Positions 51,804-62,656 of a stretch of 64,000 nucleotides of DNA are shown here, piece after piece (within the stretch, counting starts at the first letter, position 1; the number at the start of each line of letters is the position of its first letter). The notes beneath the pieces were generated by a model, which had not been told where the DNA came from, searched no databases, and saw only the letters and a list, made by a program, of their open reading frames with translations. This stretch comes from CAWDAQ01 sp963800325 (GTDB lineage Bacteria > Actinomycetota > Actinomycetes > Actinomycetales > Dermatophilaceae), in the NCBI GenBank assembly GCA_963800325.1, contig CAWDAQ010000009.1:1-64000 (forward strand). Direction: 5' to 3'. A program made the translations under genes and the position numbers.

Positions 51804-52637
51804 TCAGGTGGTCGGTCCGGGCCCCTCGTCGGGGTCGACGTACGTGGCGTTGCGGTCGACGGCGAGGTAGGCGTCCATGCCGATCGGGCGCCGCCGCTCC
51901 TCGGCGAGCTGCCCGAGGAGTCCCGCGGCCCGGGCGAGCAGCGCGAACCCGCGCAGCAGCTCGACGGGCAGGCCGAGGTCGGCGAGCGCCGCCCCGCACA
52001 CCCCGGCGCCGTTCAGCGGCAGCCGGCGACCGAGGACCTGCTCGTGGACCCGGCCGACGGCCTCGAAGAGCCGCAGGTGGGGACCGCGCAGGCCCTCCTC
52101 CCCGGCGATCCGCAGCAGGGCGGGCGTGCGCGGGTCCCCGTGCTTGTGGACCGGGTGGCCGAGACCGGGGACGTAGCGGCCCTGCTCGCGGGTGCGGCTC
52201 ACCGCGGCGAGGGCGAGCGCGTCCCAGCCGGCGTCGTCGGTGGGCAGCCCGTCCCCTCCGTCCCGGTGGACGTCGCGGAGCACCTCGTCCAGCCAGGCCC
52301 CGCAGTCCTCGGTGACCCCGAGGAACCGGGACCCGCCGCCGAGCAGGCCCGCGGCGAGGGCGCCCTGGAGGGAGTCGGGGGCCGAGAGGTAGGTCAGCCG
52401 GGCGGCGATCGCGGTGGGGGTGAAGCCGTGGTCGGCGAGGGCGACGAGGACCGACTCGAAGACGCGGGTCTCCGACGGGGTGGGGCGGCGGAGCGTGACG
52501 AGCCAGAACGCGAGCTCGCCGAAGCCGACCTCGCCCATGAGGTCCCCGGGAAGGCTCCGCCCGAGGAGGCGGATCTCGTCGGCGGTGGAGGTCCCGAGCG
52601 AGGTCGGGAAGCTCAGGTGCTGCGCGTCGCTGCTCAC
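51804..52637 (-). CDS. Citrate-synthase-family protein, citryl-CoA lyase-like
   Basis: A 277-aa protein of the citrate synthase superfamily, much shorter than citrate synthase (about 430 aa). Present are GLGHPVHKHGDPRTPALLRI with the active-site His, LPLNGAGVCGAALADLGLP and an ending in RRRPIGMDAYLAVDRN. Small members act as citryl-CoA-type lyases that split 3-hydroxyacyl-CoAs. The GTG at 52637 overlaps the CoA-transferase stop (GTGA), so the two are coupled: one would attach CoA and the other cleave. The substrate is probably a hydroxy-dicarboxylate from ring cleavage (inference). Confidence 0.8.
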   Translation of the reverse strand: MSSDAQHLSFPTSLGTSTADEIRLLGRSLPGDLMGEVGFGELAFWLVTLRRPTPSETRVFESVLVALADHGFTPTAIAARLTYLSAPDSLQGALAAGLLGGGSRFLGVTEDCGAWLDEVLRDVHRDGGDGLPTDDAGWDALALAAVSRTREQGRYVPGLGHPVHKHGDPRTPALLRIAGEEGLRGPHLRLFEAVGRVHEQVLGRRLPLNGAGVCGAALADLGLPVELLRGFALLARAAGLLGQLAEERRRPIGMDAYLAVDRNATYVDPDEGPGPTT

Positions 52638-53860
52638 GCGGGCCACTCCCGGGCGTCGTCGGAGGCGCCGGCCCCGCGGCCGCCGGGGTCCTCGTCCCCG
52701 GGTGGGGTGGCGAGCCAGCGGCGGACCTCCGCGCCGTGCTCGTCGAGCGCAGGTGGTGGCAGGCGGTAGCCGGCCGGGGTGTCCGAGAAGGTGATCGGGT
52801 TGCGTACCGAGGGCATGGCGGCCTCGCCCTCACCGACGGTGACGACGGGGTCGAGCCCGATCTCCTCGGCGAGCTCGACCCCGCCGTCGACGGTGTTGAT
52901 CGGGCCGCAGGCCACTCCGGCGGCGGTGAGGTCGGCGAACCACTCCATCGTCGTGCGGGTGGCCAGCCGCTCGACGAGCAGCGGGCGGAGCTCGTCCCGG
53001 TTGGCGGTGCGGTCCTCGTTGCGGACGAACCGCGGGTCGTCGGCGAGGTCGGGGACGCCGAGGGCGTCGACGAGGCGGCGGAACTGGGTGCTGTTGCCCG
53101 CGGTGATGATGAGCTCACCGTCGGAGCAGGGCAGTGGCTCGTACGGGAACAGGCTCGGGTGGCTGTTGCCCATCCGGTAGGGCACCACCCCGCCGGCGAC
53201 GTAGGCGCTGGACTGGTTGACCAGCCCGGACAGGGCGGACGAGAGCAGGTTGACCTCGACGTGCTGGCCCCGGCCGGTGTCGGCCCGGGAGTGCAGCGCG
53301 GCGAGGACCCCGATGGTGGCGTGGAGACCCGCCATCACGTCGAAGACGGAGATCCCCGCGCGGTACGGCTCTCCGTCGGGCGAGCCGGTGAGGCTCATCA
53401 GGCCCGAGACGGCCTGGACGATGAGGTCGTAGCCGGGCAGCGTGCGTCCCTTCGGGCCGCTGCCGAAGCCGCTGATCGAGGCGTAGACGACCTTGGGGTT
53501 GCCTGCCGCGACCGTGTCGTAGTCGAGCCCGAACCGGGCCAGCCCACCCGGCCGGAAGTTCTCGAGGACGACGTCGGCCCGGCGGGCGAGCTCCTGCGCC
53601 GCGGCGAGGTCGCCCGGGTCCTTGAGGTCGAAGGCGACCGAGCGCTTGTTGCGGTTGACGCCGAGGTAGTAGGTCGAGATCCCGTCCCGGACCGGGGGCA
53701 GCCAGGTGCGGGTGTCGTCGCCCGTCGGGGACTCGACCTTGACGACCTCCGCGCCGAGGTCGGCGAGCAGCATGCTCGCGTACGGGCCGGCGAGGATCCG
53801 CGAGAAGTCGGCGACGAGCAGGCCGTCGAGCGGCCCGGGCGTGGGGGTGGTCGGTGGCAC
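52634..53860 (-). CDS. CaiB/BaiF-type CoA-transferase
   Basis: A 408-aa family III CoA-transferase that moves CoA between carboxylic acids through an aspartyl-CoA intermediate. LLVADFSRILAGPYASMLLA, LGAEVVKVESPTGDDTR, NRNKRSVAFDLKDPGD and AGISVFDVMAGLHATIGVLA (containing the catalytic Asp) are all present. The GTG at 53860 precedes the domain; longer frames upstream are not plausible. It is the first gene of the operon with the lyase and LigBA-type dioxygenase. Confidence 0.9.
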   Translation of the reverse strand: MPPTTPTPGPLDGLLVADFSRILAGPYASMLLADLGAEVVKVESPTGDDTRTWLPPVRDGISTYYLGVNRNKRSVAFDLKDPGDLAAAQELARRADVVLENFRPGGLARFGLDYDTVAAGNPKVVYASISGFGSGPKGRTLPGYDLIVQAVSGLMSLTGSPDGEPYRAGISVFDVMAGLHATIGVLAALHSRADTGRGQHVEVNLLSSALSGLVNQSSAYVAGGVVPYRMGNSHPSLFPYEPLPCSDGELIITAGNSTQFRRLVDALGVPDLADDPRFVRNEDRTANRDELRPLLVERLATRTTMEWFADLTAAGVACGPINTVDGGVELAEEIGLDPVVTVGEGEAAMPSVRNPITFSDTPAGYRLPPPALDEHGAEVRRWLATPPGDEDPGGRGAGASDDAREWPA

Positions 53861-54098
53861 GGAACCGGTCTCCCGTCGTCGTCGATCACGGCCAGAGCAG
53901 CCAAAACGGACATTCGTCCGCATCAGGCCGCTGCCAGTGTCCGTGCCTGCGGAACTCCCTGTCAAGACTCGTGAACGCGGCTGCAGGTGGCCCGTGGGCG
54001 GCGCCCTTGACATCGGCGTCATGGGCTGGGGACAGTGTCTCCATCGACAAGTGACCGTCATACGGATACCTGTCCGGTGGCGAGGTGGGAGGCGCACG

Positions 54099-55586
54099 AT
54101 GTCCGAGGCCAACGCTCCAGAGCCCGGGCGGCCGGTCCTCCTGCGCGGCGGCACCGTCCTGACGATGGACGACGCCCACACCGTCTTGGGCGGCGCCGAC
54201 GTGCTCGTCGTCGACGACCGCATCGCGGCGGTCGGCCCCGGTCTCGAGGCGCCCGAGTCCGCACTCGAGGTCGACGCCACCGGCGGGATCGTCATGCCGG
54301 GCATGATCGACACCCACCGCCACATGTGGCAGACGGCGATGCGCGGGTACGGCGCGGACTGGACGCTGACCCAGTACTTCGTCTGGTACTACCTCGAGCA
54401 CGGCACCGCGTTCCGTCCCGAGGACGTGCACGCGGGCAACCTGCTCTCGGCGTGGGAGTCCCTCGAGGCGGGGGTGACGACCACGGTCGACTGGTCCCAC
54501 GGGCTGCAGAGCGTCGACCACGCGGAGGCGGCGGCCGACGCGCTCGAGGCTGTCCCGGGCCGCTTCGTCCTCGCCTACGGCAACATCCAGGCGGGCCCGT
54601 GGGAGTGGGCGACCGACCCGGCCGTCCACGGCTTCCTCGCGCGGCGACGGGCGGGGGCGGGCGACCTGCTCGGGTTCCAGCTCGCCTTCGACGTCACCGG
54701 GGACCCGGCCTTCCCCGAGAAGGCGGCCTTCGAGGCCGCCCGCGAGCTCGGCCTGCCGGTGACGACGCACGCCGGGGTGTGGGGGGCGACGAACGACGAC
54801 GGCATCCGGCTCATGCACGAGCACGGGTTCATGACCCCCGAGACCGTGTACGTCCACGCGGCCACGCTGAGCGCCGACTCCTACCAGCGGATCGCCGCCA
54901 CGGGCGGGACGGTGTCGGTCTCGACCGAGTCCGAGCAGAGCGCCGGGCAGGGCTACCCGCCCACCTGGCAGGTCCGCCGGTACGACATCCCGGTGGCGCT
55001 CTCGATGGACACCAGCGTGTGGTGGAGCGGTGACCTGTTCTCGGCCATGCGCACGACCCTCGGCGCGGACCGGTCCCGGGAGCACCTCGAGGCGCACGCC
55101 GCGGGGGAGACCGTCACCCACTGCCACCTGCGCGCCGAGCACGTCGTCGACTGGGCCACCCGCGGCGGGGCCCGCGCGCTCGGCCGGGACGACCTCGGCC
55201 GGATCGAGCCGGGGACCAAGGCCGACGTCGTGCTCATCAAGAACGACACCTCCCCCGTGTCGTTCCCCCTGCTCAACCCGTACGGGCACGTCGCCTTCCA
55301 GGCCCAGCGCGGTGACGTGCACACCGTGCTCGTCGACGGCCGGGTCGTCAAGCACGACCACCGGCTGGTCGGGGCCGACCTGCCCGCGGTGCGCCGCGCC
55401 GTCGACGCCACGGTCGAGCACCTGCGCGGTGCACTCGGACCGGAGGCGTGGACCGCCGGGATGAACCCCGAGCTGCCCGCGGACGACGAGGTGCTCGACA
55501 ACCCCTACCAGTACACCGGCTACCGGACCGAGCGCACCCACGGTGCCCGGGGCACGGTGTTCGGGGAGCCGAACTCGGGCCGCTGA
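54099..55586 (+). CDS. TRZ/ATZ-type amidohydrolase
   Basis: A 495-aa metal-dependent amidohydrolase, the family of guanine, cytosine and s-triazine deaminases/hydrolases. The metal motif is GMIDTHRHMWQ (H73, H75), with further ligands in VTTHAGVWG and VHAATLS, and an Asp in VALSMDTSVWWSGD. The ATG at 54099 begins just ahead of LLRGGTVLTMDDA, the beta-sandwich start. It diverges from the CoA-transferase operon across 238 bp containing TTGACA (54007-54012). It probably starts breakdown of a nitrogenous ring or amide that the operon then degrades. Confidence 0.87.
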   Translation: MSEANAPEPGRPVLLRGGTVLTMDDAHTVLGGADVLVVDDRIAAVGPGLEAPESALEVDATGGIVMPGMIDTHRHMWQTAMRGYGADWTLTQYFVWYYLEHGTAFRPEDVHAGNLLSAWESLEAGVTTTVDWSHGLQSVDHAEAAADALEAVPGRFVLAYGNIQAGPWEWATDPAVHGFLARRRAGAGDLLGFQLAFDVTGDPAFPEKAAFEAARELGLPVTTHAGVWGATNDDGIRLMHEHGFMTPETVYVHAATLSADSYQRIAATGGTVSVSTESEQSAGQGYPPTWQVRRYDIPVALSMDTSVWWSGDLFSAMRTTLGADRSREHLEAHAAGETVTHCHLRAEHVVDWATRGGARALGRDDLGRIEPGTKADVVLIKNDTSPVSFPLLNPYGHVAFQAQRGDVHTVLVDGRVVKHDHRLVGADLPAVRRAVDATVEHLRGALGPEAWTAGMNPELPADDEVLDNPYQYTGYRTERTHGARGTVFGEPNSGR

Positions 55587-55681
55587 GCGGGCCGGGACGA
55601 CGGCGGCGGCCGACCGGCCCGTAGGCTCGGCGCGGACCACAGCGGGCGCCGGGTCCGGCGCGGACGTCAGGGAGGTGTGAG

Positions 55682-56515
55682 GTGGCCGGTCGCGGGTCGG
55701 GACCCGACTTCGTCGAGTCCCTCGCGCGCGGGCTCGACGTGCTCGCCTGCTTCGATGCCCACCACCGGAGCATGACCCTGAGCGAGGTGGCCGCCGCCGC
55801 GGGCCTCGCCCGCCCGACCGCGCGACGGCTGCTGCTCACCCTCGAGGAGCTCGGGTTCGTCCGGGCCGAGTCCAGCGGGTACGTGCTCACCCCGAAGGTC
55901 GTCACGCTCGGCATGGCCTACGTCGGCGCGCTCGGGCTGTGGGAGGTCGCCCGGCCCCACCTGGAGGACCTCGTCGCCCGGACCGGGGAGTCGTCCTCGA
56001 TGGCCCAGCTCGACGGCTCCGACATCGTCTACGTCGCACGGGTGTCGGTCCCGAAGATCATCGCGCTCCGGGTCGAGATCGGGACCCGCTTCCCGGCCGC
56101 ACAGACCTCGCAGGGCAAGGTCCTGCTCGCGGCGCTGTCCCCGGACCAGCTCGCGGACACCCTCGCCCGCCCGAGCCGGTCGGGCCTGCCGCAGTACATC
56201 GGGCGCACCGACGAGCAGCTGCGGGAGGAGCTCACCCGCGTCCGCGCCCGCGGCTGGGCCCTCGCCGACGAGGAGCTCGCGCCCGGGGTCCGCTCCGTGG
56301 CGGTTCCGGTGCGCGACGGCGCCGGTGCGGTCCGGGCGGCGATGAACGTCACCGTCCACGCCGCGGAGACCTCGACCGAGCGACTGCTGGAGGACCACCT
56401 GCCCCGGCTGCTGCGCACCGCCGGGGAGGTCAGCGCCGACTGGGCGCTGTGGCAGTCCCGGCCGCACGTCGAGGTCGCCCCGGACGGCCGGCGCTCCCCC
56501 GCGGCCGGCGACTGA
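55682..56515 (+). CDS. IclR-family regulator, PcaR/PobR branch
   Basis: A 277-aa IclR protein. FVESLARGLDVLACFDAHHR and EVAAAAGLARPTARRLLLTL form the winged helix in the manner of PcaR/PobR regulators of aromatic catabolism. The effector domain contains RFPAAQTSQGKVLLAAL and GVRSVAVPVRDGAG. The GTG at 55682 has GGAGG upstream. It directly follows the amidohydrolase and is the likely regulator of the 50.5-55.6 kb catabolic genes. Confidence 0.9.
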   Translation: MAGRGSGPDFVESLARGLDVLACFDAHHRSMTLSEVAAAAGLARPTARRLLLTLEELGFVRAESSGYVLTPKVVTLGMAYVGALGLWEVARPHLEDLVARTGESSSMAQLDGSDIVYVARVSVPKIIALRVEIGTRFPAAQTSQGKVLLAALSPDQLADTLARPSRSGLPQYIGRTDEQLREELTRVRARGWALADEELAPGVRSVAVPVRDGAGAVRAAMNVTVHAAETSTERLLEDHLPRLLRTAGEVSADWALWQSRPHVEVAPDGRRSPAAGD

Positions 56516-56539
56516 GCGGGGCCGCGGGCGAGGCCGGTG

Positions 56540-57598
56540 TCAGGTCGCCGAGGCGCTCTCCTCCTCGGCGCCCTGCTCGCGCAGGTCGCTGTGGTGCTGC
56601 CGGGCCTGGCGGGCCCCCTCGGGGGTCGCGTCGGAGATGTCGATGAACACCGGGTCGAAGTGCGGGAACCGGGCGGTGAGCGAGGACTTGATGCGGCCGC
56701 TGACGACCTCGACGCGCTCGCTGTCGATCCCTCCGGTGAGGTCGACTCGGGCGGCGAGCATCGCGGTCTCCGGGCCGAGGCGCATCGTGAGCACCTCGAG
56801 GACGACGTCGATCTCGGGTTGGGACTCGAGGAACTCCCACGCCTCGAGGCGCTGCGGGGCCGAGGCGGACTCGCCGACGAGGAGGTCCTTGGCGTCCCGG
56901 CCGAGGCGGTACGCGGTCCAGACGAGCAGCAGGCCGATGAGCAGGGCCGCGACGGCCTCGTAGACGGCGTTGCCGGTGACCAGGTGCAGCGACATCCCGA
57001 CCGCGGCGACGCCGGCACCGAGGACGGCGACCGAGTCCTCCGCGAGGACGGTGCGCAGCGCGGGGTCACCCTCGCCGCCGGCGACCGAGCGCAGCTCGCG
57101 GCGGAGCCCGACGCCCTTCTCCTGCCCGGCCCGGTGCACCTGGTAGACCGCCCGGACCAGCGAGCTGCCCTCGGCGACGATCGCGATGCCGAGGACGACG
57201 AGCCCGACCCAGGCGGTGGCGAGCTCGGTCTCCTCGGGGTGCAGGAACGTCGTCAGGGCCTGGTAGAACGAGAAGCACCCGCCGGTGATGAAGATCCCGA
57301 CCGCGGCGAGCATCGACCAGAAGTAGCGCTCCTTGCCGTAGCCGAACGGGTGGCGGGCGTCCGCCCGCCGCTGGCTCCGGGTCACCGCGGCGGCGAGGAA
57401 GACCTCGTTGAGGGAGTCGGCGAGCGAGTGCGCCGCCTCCGACAGCAGGGCCGGGGACCCGCTCAGCAGACCCGCGACGAGCTTCGCGGCGGCGAGCAGC
57501 AGGTTGACGCCGAGGGCGACGGCGACCGTCCAGATGGTCTGGCCCTTGTCGCCCTCGTCCGTGGCGGAGGGGTCCTGCGTGCGCGTCTCGTCCGGCAC
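56540..57598 (-). CDS. Cation diffusion facilitator (CDF) family transporter
   Basis: A 352-aa membrane antiporter of the CDF family exporting divalent metals such as zinc. LGVNLLLAAAKLVAGLLSGS opens the membrane domain; the transport site is in SEAAHSLADSLNE (H-x3-D) and VLAEDSVAVLGAGVAAVGMS. KERYFWSMLAAVGIFITGGC is a typical helix. A C-terminal cytoplasmic metal-sensing domain follows (about 230-330). I chose the GTG at 57598, with AAGGA 9 bases before; a GTG at 57655 adds a short charged extension. It converges with the IclR gene. Confidence 0.88.
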   Translation of the reverse strand: MPDETRTQDPSATDEGDKGQTIWTVAVALGVNLLLAAAKLVAGLLSGSPALLSEAAHSLADSLNEVFLAAAVTRSQRRADARHPFGYGKERYFWSMLAAVGIFITGGCFSFYQALTTFLHPEETELATAWVGLVVLGIAIVAEGSSLVRAVYQVHRAGQEKGVGLRRELRSVAGGEGDPALRTVLAEDSVAVLGAGVAAVGMSLHLVTGNAVYEAVAALLIGLLLVWTAYRLGRDAKDLLVGESASAPQRLEAWEFLESQPEIDVVLEVLTMRLGPETAMLAARVDLTGGIDSERVEVVSGRIKSSLTARFPHFDPVFIDISDATPEGARQARQHHSDLREQGAEEESASAT

Positions 57599-57791
57599 CG
57601 GCGTCGTCCTTCCCGTGGCAGCGGGGTCCGGGTCCGTGTGTGCCCGAACCAGCACACCCTAGACCGGATGCGACGGGACCGCGCGGCTCCGCACCCCGGG
57701 CCCGGGGGCCTGCCGGCTGGGTCGGCGTCCACGTTCGGTGCGTGCCCGGTTGCGGGTCCGGTCGTCGGTCCCGGCAGCAGGTCCTCGCACG

Positions 57792-58958
57792 TCAGACGGG
57801 CGGCGGCATCCCAGGCAGGTGCTCCCGGGCAATGCGCTCCCCGAGGTCGCCGAGCAGCCGCGCCGCCTCGTCCATGCACCGCCGCGGGTCGGGCTCGAGA
57901 TCGGTGAGCGCGTGGGCGGCGGTGATCCCGGCGCCGGCGAGGCGGTCGCGGTCCAGCGTGCACCGGCCGGCGACGGCGACGACGAGGACCCCGTGGGCGG
58001 CGGCCGCCGCGGCGACCCCCGCGGGGGCCTTCCCCGACAGGGTCTGCTCGTCGAGGGACCCCTCGCCGGTGACGACGAGGTCCGCGCCGGCGACCCGGCC
58101 GGTGAAGTCGGTGAGGTCGAGGACGACGTCGATCCCCGGCCGCAGCCGGGCCCCGAGCACGGCGAGCGCGGCGTAGCCCACGCCACCGGCGGCTCCGGCG
58201 CCCGGGGCGTCACGCTCGGCGGTCCCGGTGACCGCGTCGACGACGTCGGCCCAGTGGGTCAGGGCGGCGTCGAGCGCCGCGACGTCCGAGTCGTCGGCGC
58301 CCTTCTGCGGCCCGTACGTCGCGGCGGCCCCGCGGGGTCCGGTGAGCGGGTTGTCGACGTCGCTGGCGACCGTGATCTCGATCCCCGCCAGCAGGTCGCG
58401 CAGCGCCCCGAGGTCGACTGCCGCGAGGTCGGGGAGGGCGCCGCCCCCGGCGGCGAGGTCGCCACCGTGCCCGTCGGTCAGGCGGGCGCCGAGCGCGGCG
58501 AGCATGCCGGCGCCGCCGTCGGTGCTCGCGCTGCCCCCGATGCCGACGACGACGTCGGTGCAGCCCGCCTCGACCGCCGCGCGCACCACCTCGCCGAGGC
58601 CGCGGCTGCTCGCCCGAACCGGATCCGGCACGCCGTCGGGGAGCCGGACGAGGCCGCAGGCGTCGGCGAGCTCGACGACGGCGGTCCTCCCCCGCCGCGC
58701 CCACGCGGTCGCGACCGGCCGCCCGGTGGGCCCGGTGGCCGTGACCGGGACCCGGTCGAAGCCCGCGGCGACCGCGGCGGCGACCGTCCCGTCGCCGCCG
58801 TCGGCGACCGGGAGCCGGACCACCCGGAGGGCTCCGGCCCGGGCCATCCCGGCGGCGACCGCGTCGGCGACCTCGGCAGCGGTGAGCGAGCCCTTGAACT
58901 TGTCCGGGGCGAGCAGGACGGTGGGCGGGCCGGTGGGGGCGGTCGGCTCGCCCGTCAC
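57792..58958 (-). CDS. glxK: Glycerate kinase
   Basis: A 388-aa glycerate kinase (GlxK type) phosphorylating glycerate, usually to 2-phosphoglycerate. VLLAPDKFKGSLTAAEVADA, LPVADGGDGTVAAAVAA, GIGGSASTDGGAGMLAALGA and VTGEGSLDEQTLSGKAPAGV are strong family signatures. It overlaps the reductase gene by 4 bp and is the final step of a glyoxylate-to-glycolysis operon with hydroxypyruvate isomerase and tartronate semialdehyde reductase. Confidence 0.95.
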   Translation of the reverse strand: MTGEPTAPTGPPTVLLAPDKFKGSLTAAEVADAVAAGMARAGALRVVRLPVADGGDGTVAAAVAAGFDRVPVTATGPTGRPVATAWARRGRTAVVELADACGLVRLPDGVPDPVRASSRGLGEVVRAAVEAGCTDVVVGIGGSASTDGGAGMLAALGARLTDGHGGDLAAGGGALPDLAAVDLGALRDLLAGIEITVASDVDNPLTGPRGAAATYGPQKGADDSDVAALDAALTHWADVVDAVTGTAERDAPGAGAAGGVGYAALAVLGARLRPGIDVVLDLTDFTGRVAGADLVVTGEGSLDEQTLSGKAPAGVAAAAAAHGVLVVAVAGRCTLDRDRLAGAGITAAHALTDLEPDPRRCMDEAARLLGDLGERIAREHLPGMPPPV

Positions 58959-59857
58959 TTCGGGGTCCCCGAGCCGGAGCCGTCCCTGCCGGAGAGGCGC
59001 TCGACGACCCGCAGGAGCCCGGAGTGGTCGAGCCCGCCGTCGCCGGTCGCCCGCGCTGAGCGCATGAGCTCGGCGACGAGGGCACCGACGGGGACGACGA
59101 CGCCGGCCTCGCGGGCGGCGGCGGCGACGATGCCGAGGTCCTTGTCGTGCAGCTCGATGCGGAAGCCCGGCTCGAACGATCGGGAGAGCAGGTTGTCCCG
59201 CTTCTGCTGCAGCACCGCGGACCCGGCGAGACCGCCGCCGAGGACCTCCAGCGCGGCGGCGGGGTCGACGCCGTGCGCCTCGAGGAACACGACCGCCTCC
59301 GCGAGAGCCTCGATGTTGGCGGCCACGACGAGCTGGTTGGCGGCCTTGACGGTCTGCCCCGCGCCGCTGCCGCCGACGTGGACGACCGTGCCCCCGACGA
59401 CGTCGAGGAGCGGCCTGGCCTCGGCGACGTCGTCCGCGTCGCCGCCGACCATGACCGACAGCGTCCCGGCGACGGCGCCGGCCTCGCCCCCGGAGACGGG
59501 CGCGTCCAGCGGGCGCAGCCCCCTGGCGCGGGCCTGCGCGGCGAGCTCGGTGGTCACGTCTGGGCGGATCGTCGAGAAGTCGATCACGAGGGTGCCGGGG
59601 GTGGTGGCGTCGAACACCCCGTCCTCCCCGGAGAGGACGTCCTGCACGTCCGGGGAGTCGGGGACCATGACGCAGACGACGTCCGCTCCGGTCACGGCTT
59701 CGGCGACCGACCCGGCTGTGGTGCCACCGGCCTGGACGAGCGCGCTCGTCTTCTCGGGGGTGCGGTTGTACCCGGTGACGTCGTGACCCGCGCGGGCGAG
59801 GTTGACGGCCATCGGGCTGCCCATGATCCCGGTGCCGATGAACGCGATGCTCGTCAT
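58955..59857 (-). CDS. glxR: Tartronate semialdehyde reductase-like dehydrogenase
   Basis: A 300-aa beta-hydroxyacid dehydrogenase. The NAD(P) motif is IAFIGTGIMGSPMAVNLARA, followed by the family signature LDAPVSGGEAGAVAGTL and the catalytic Lys in AGQTVKAANQLVVA. Between hydroxypyruvate isomerase and glycerate kinase it most probably reduces tartronate semialdehyde to glycerate. 3-Hydroxyisobutyrate dehydrogenase is the main alternative from sequence alone, but the operon argues against it. Confidence 0.88.
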   Translation of the reverse strand: MTSIAFIGTGIMGSPMAVNLARAGHDVTGYNRTPEKTSALVQAGGTTAGSVAEAVTGADVVCVMVPDSPDVQDVLSGEDGVFDATTPGTLVIDFSTIRPDVTTELAAQARARGLRPLDAPVSGGEAGAVAGTLSVMVGGDADDVAEARPLLDVVGGTVVHVGGSGAGQTVKAANQLVVAANIEALAEAVVFLEAHGVDPAAALEVLGGGLAGSAVLQQKRDNLLSRSFEPGFRIELHDKDLGIVAAAAREAGVVVPVGALVAELMRSARATGDGGLDHSGLLRVVERLSGRDGSGSGTPK

Positions 59858-59926
59858 GCTGTGCTCCTCATCCGGTGCTTCCCATCCGGCGCCTGTCAGC
59901 GGTGCGCCTGTCGGTCGGGTCCGTCC

Positions 59927-60783
59927 TCACCCACCGCGGCGGCCGCGGGGCAGCCAGGCGAGCGAGTCCTCGGTGGAGCCGGTCGGCGCGTACTCGAGGC
60001 CGACCCGGCCCTCGTACCCGGCGGCCTCGAGCGCGGCGAGGTACCGGTCGAGGTCGAGGGTCCCGCTGCCGGGCTCGCCGCGCCCGGGGTGGTCGGCGAC
60101 CTGGACGTGGCCGACGAGACCGGCGTGCGCGGCGATCGCCGCGTCGAGGTCGTCACCGGTGGCGGCGAGGTGGAACAGGTCGAGCAGCACGGCGACGTTG
60201 TCGGCCCCGGCCTCCCGGACCCGGGCGACCACCGCGGCGGCGTCGTCCGCGGTGCGCAGCGGGTACGGCTTGGGGCCGCTGACGGCCTCGACGAGGACCG
60301 TCCCGCCCACGTGCCGTGCCGCACCGGCGGCGAGCAGGAGGCTCTCGGTGGCGAGGGCGTCCTGCTCCTCCGGGCTCACCCCGGGCACCCGGTTGCCGTA
60401 GAGGGCGTTGAAGCCCTCGGTCCCGAGTCGGCCCCCGATCGCGACGGCGACCTCGACGTTCTCGCGGAACTGCCCGGCCCGCCCCGGGACCGACAGCACG
60501 CCGCAGTCGGGCCCGGCGAGGTCGCCCGCGAAGAAGTTGAGGCCGGCGAGGGTGACGCCGGCGTCGGCGACGGCGGCGACGAACGCCTCGACGTCCCGGT
60601 CGGCGGGGACCGGCCGGTCGGGCCACGGCCACCAGAACTCGACGGCGTCGAACCCGGCTGTCGCGGCAGCGGCCGGCCGCTCGAGCAGCGGCCGCTCGGT
60701 GAACAGCATCGAGCAGTTCGCCGCGTACCGGAGCCCGTGGACGGGTCCGCCCGGGCCGCTCGGGTCGGTCGGCGCGGGCCCCA

Positions 60784-60784
<1 letters not shown>
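59927..60784 (-). CDS. hyi: Hydroxypyruvate isomerase-like TIM barrel
   Basis: A 285-aa xylose-isomerase-like TIM-barrel protein. LRYAANCSMLFTERPLLERP, FDAVEFWWPW, LNFFAGDLAGPDCGVLS and LLDLFHLAATGDDLDAAI match hydroxypyruvate isomerase. It interconverts hydroxypyruvate and tartronate semialdehyde. The ATG shares a base with the malic-enzyme stop (TGATG), so the genes are coupled; the much longer open frame to 62287 is a shadow of the malic enzyme gene. The reductase follows after 69 bp. Confidence 0.88.
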
Positions 60785-62223
<1,439 letters not shown>

Positions 62224-62656
62224 GTCTCGACCTTCCTGCGTCCCGCGGACGCGGGCTCGCTTCTCGGGGGCAGGAGCGGGACGTCACGACCCGGTCCTCG
62301 GGACCTTTCTACTAGGACCGGCCGGAGCGTGCCGCGCCGCCGCGCCCCGGTTGAGTGAGCACCACCTGCTCCCCCGCCCCCGTTGAGTGAGAGCCACGTG
62401 CTCCCCCGGCCCCGTTGAGTGAGCGCTACGTGCTCCCCCGGCCCCGTTGAGTGAGCACCAAGTGCTCCCCCGGCCCCGTTGAGTGAGCACCAAGTGCTCC
62501 CGAATCGACGGATCGGGAGCACTTGGCGCTCACTCAACGGGGGATGGGGACAGTTGCTGCTCACTCAACCCGGGGGCGGGCGGGGGGGCGGGTCCGGGAC
62601 GGGCGCGGGTCCGGGGCGGGGGCGGGCCCGGGGTGGGTGCGGACGGGGGTGGCGGG
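62224..62656. other. Intergenic region dominated by a repeat array
   Basis: No gene is supported in these 430 bp. Apart from the repeat array annotated separately, the right part (about 62570-62640) is a G-rich, low-complexity run of GGGNGCGGG-type units that could form quadruplexes on the plus strand. The malic enzyme promoter should lie just right of 62223. Confidence 0.5.
62351..62569. repeat. 32-bp direct repeat array with inverted copies
   Basis: TTGAGTGAG starts at 62351, 62383, 62415, 62447 and 62479, an exact 32-bp period. The unit is roughly CGTTGAGTGAGCNCCANGTG plus a C-rich stretch. The reversed word CTCACTCAA follows at 62529 and 62560. The fifth direct copy (62475-62503) and the first inverted copy (62513-62541) form a nearly perfect stem of about 28 bp around GACGGA. 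There are no unique spacers, so it is not a CRISPR array. Its function is unknown; a terminator or recombination-prone element is possible. Confidence 0.88.

Noticed and set aside
62351..62569. CRISPR array
   Set aside because: The 32-bp periodicity is a tandem repeat with no unique spacers, it contains inverted copies, and no cas gene is in the window.
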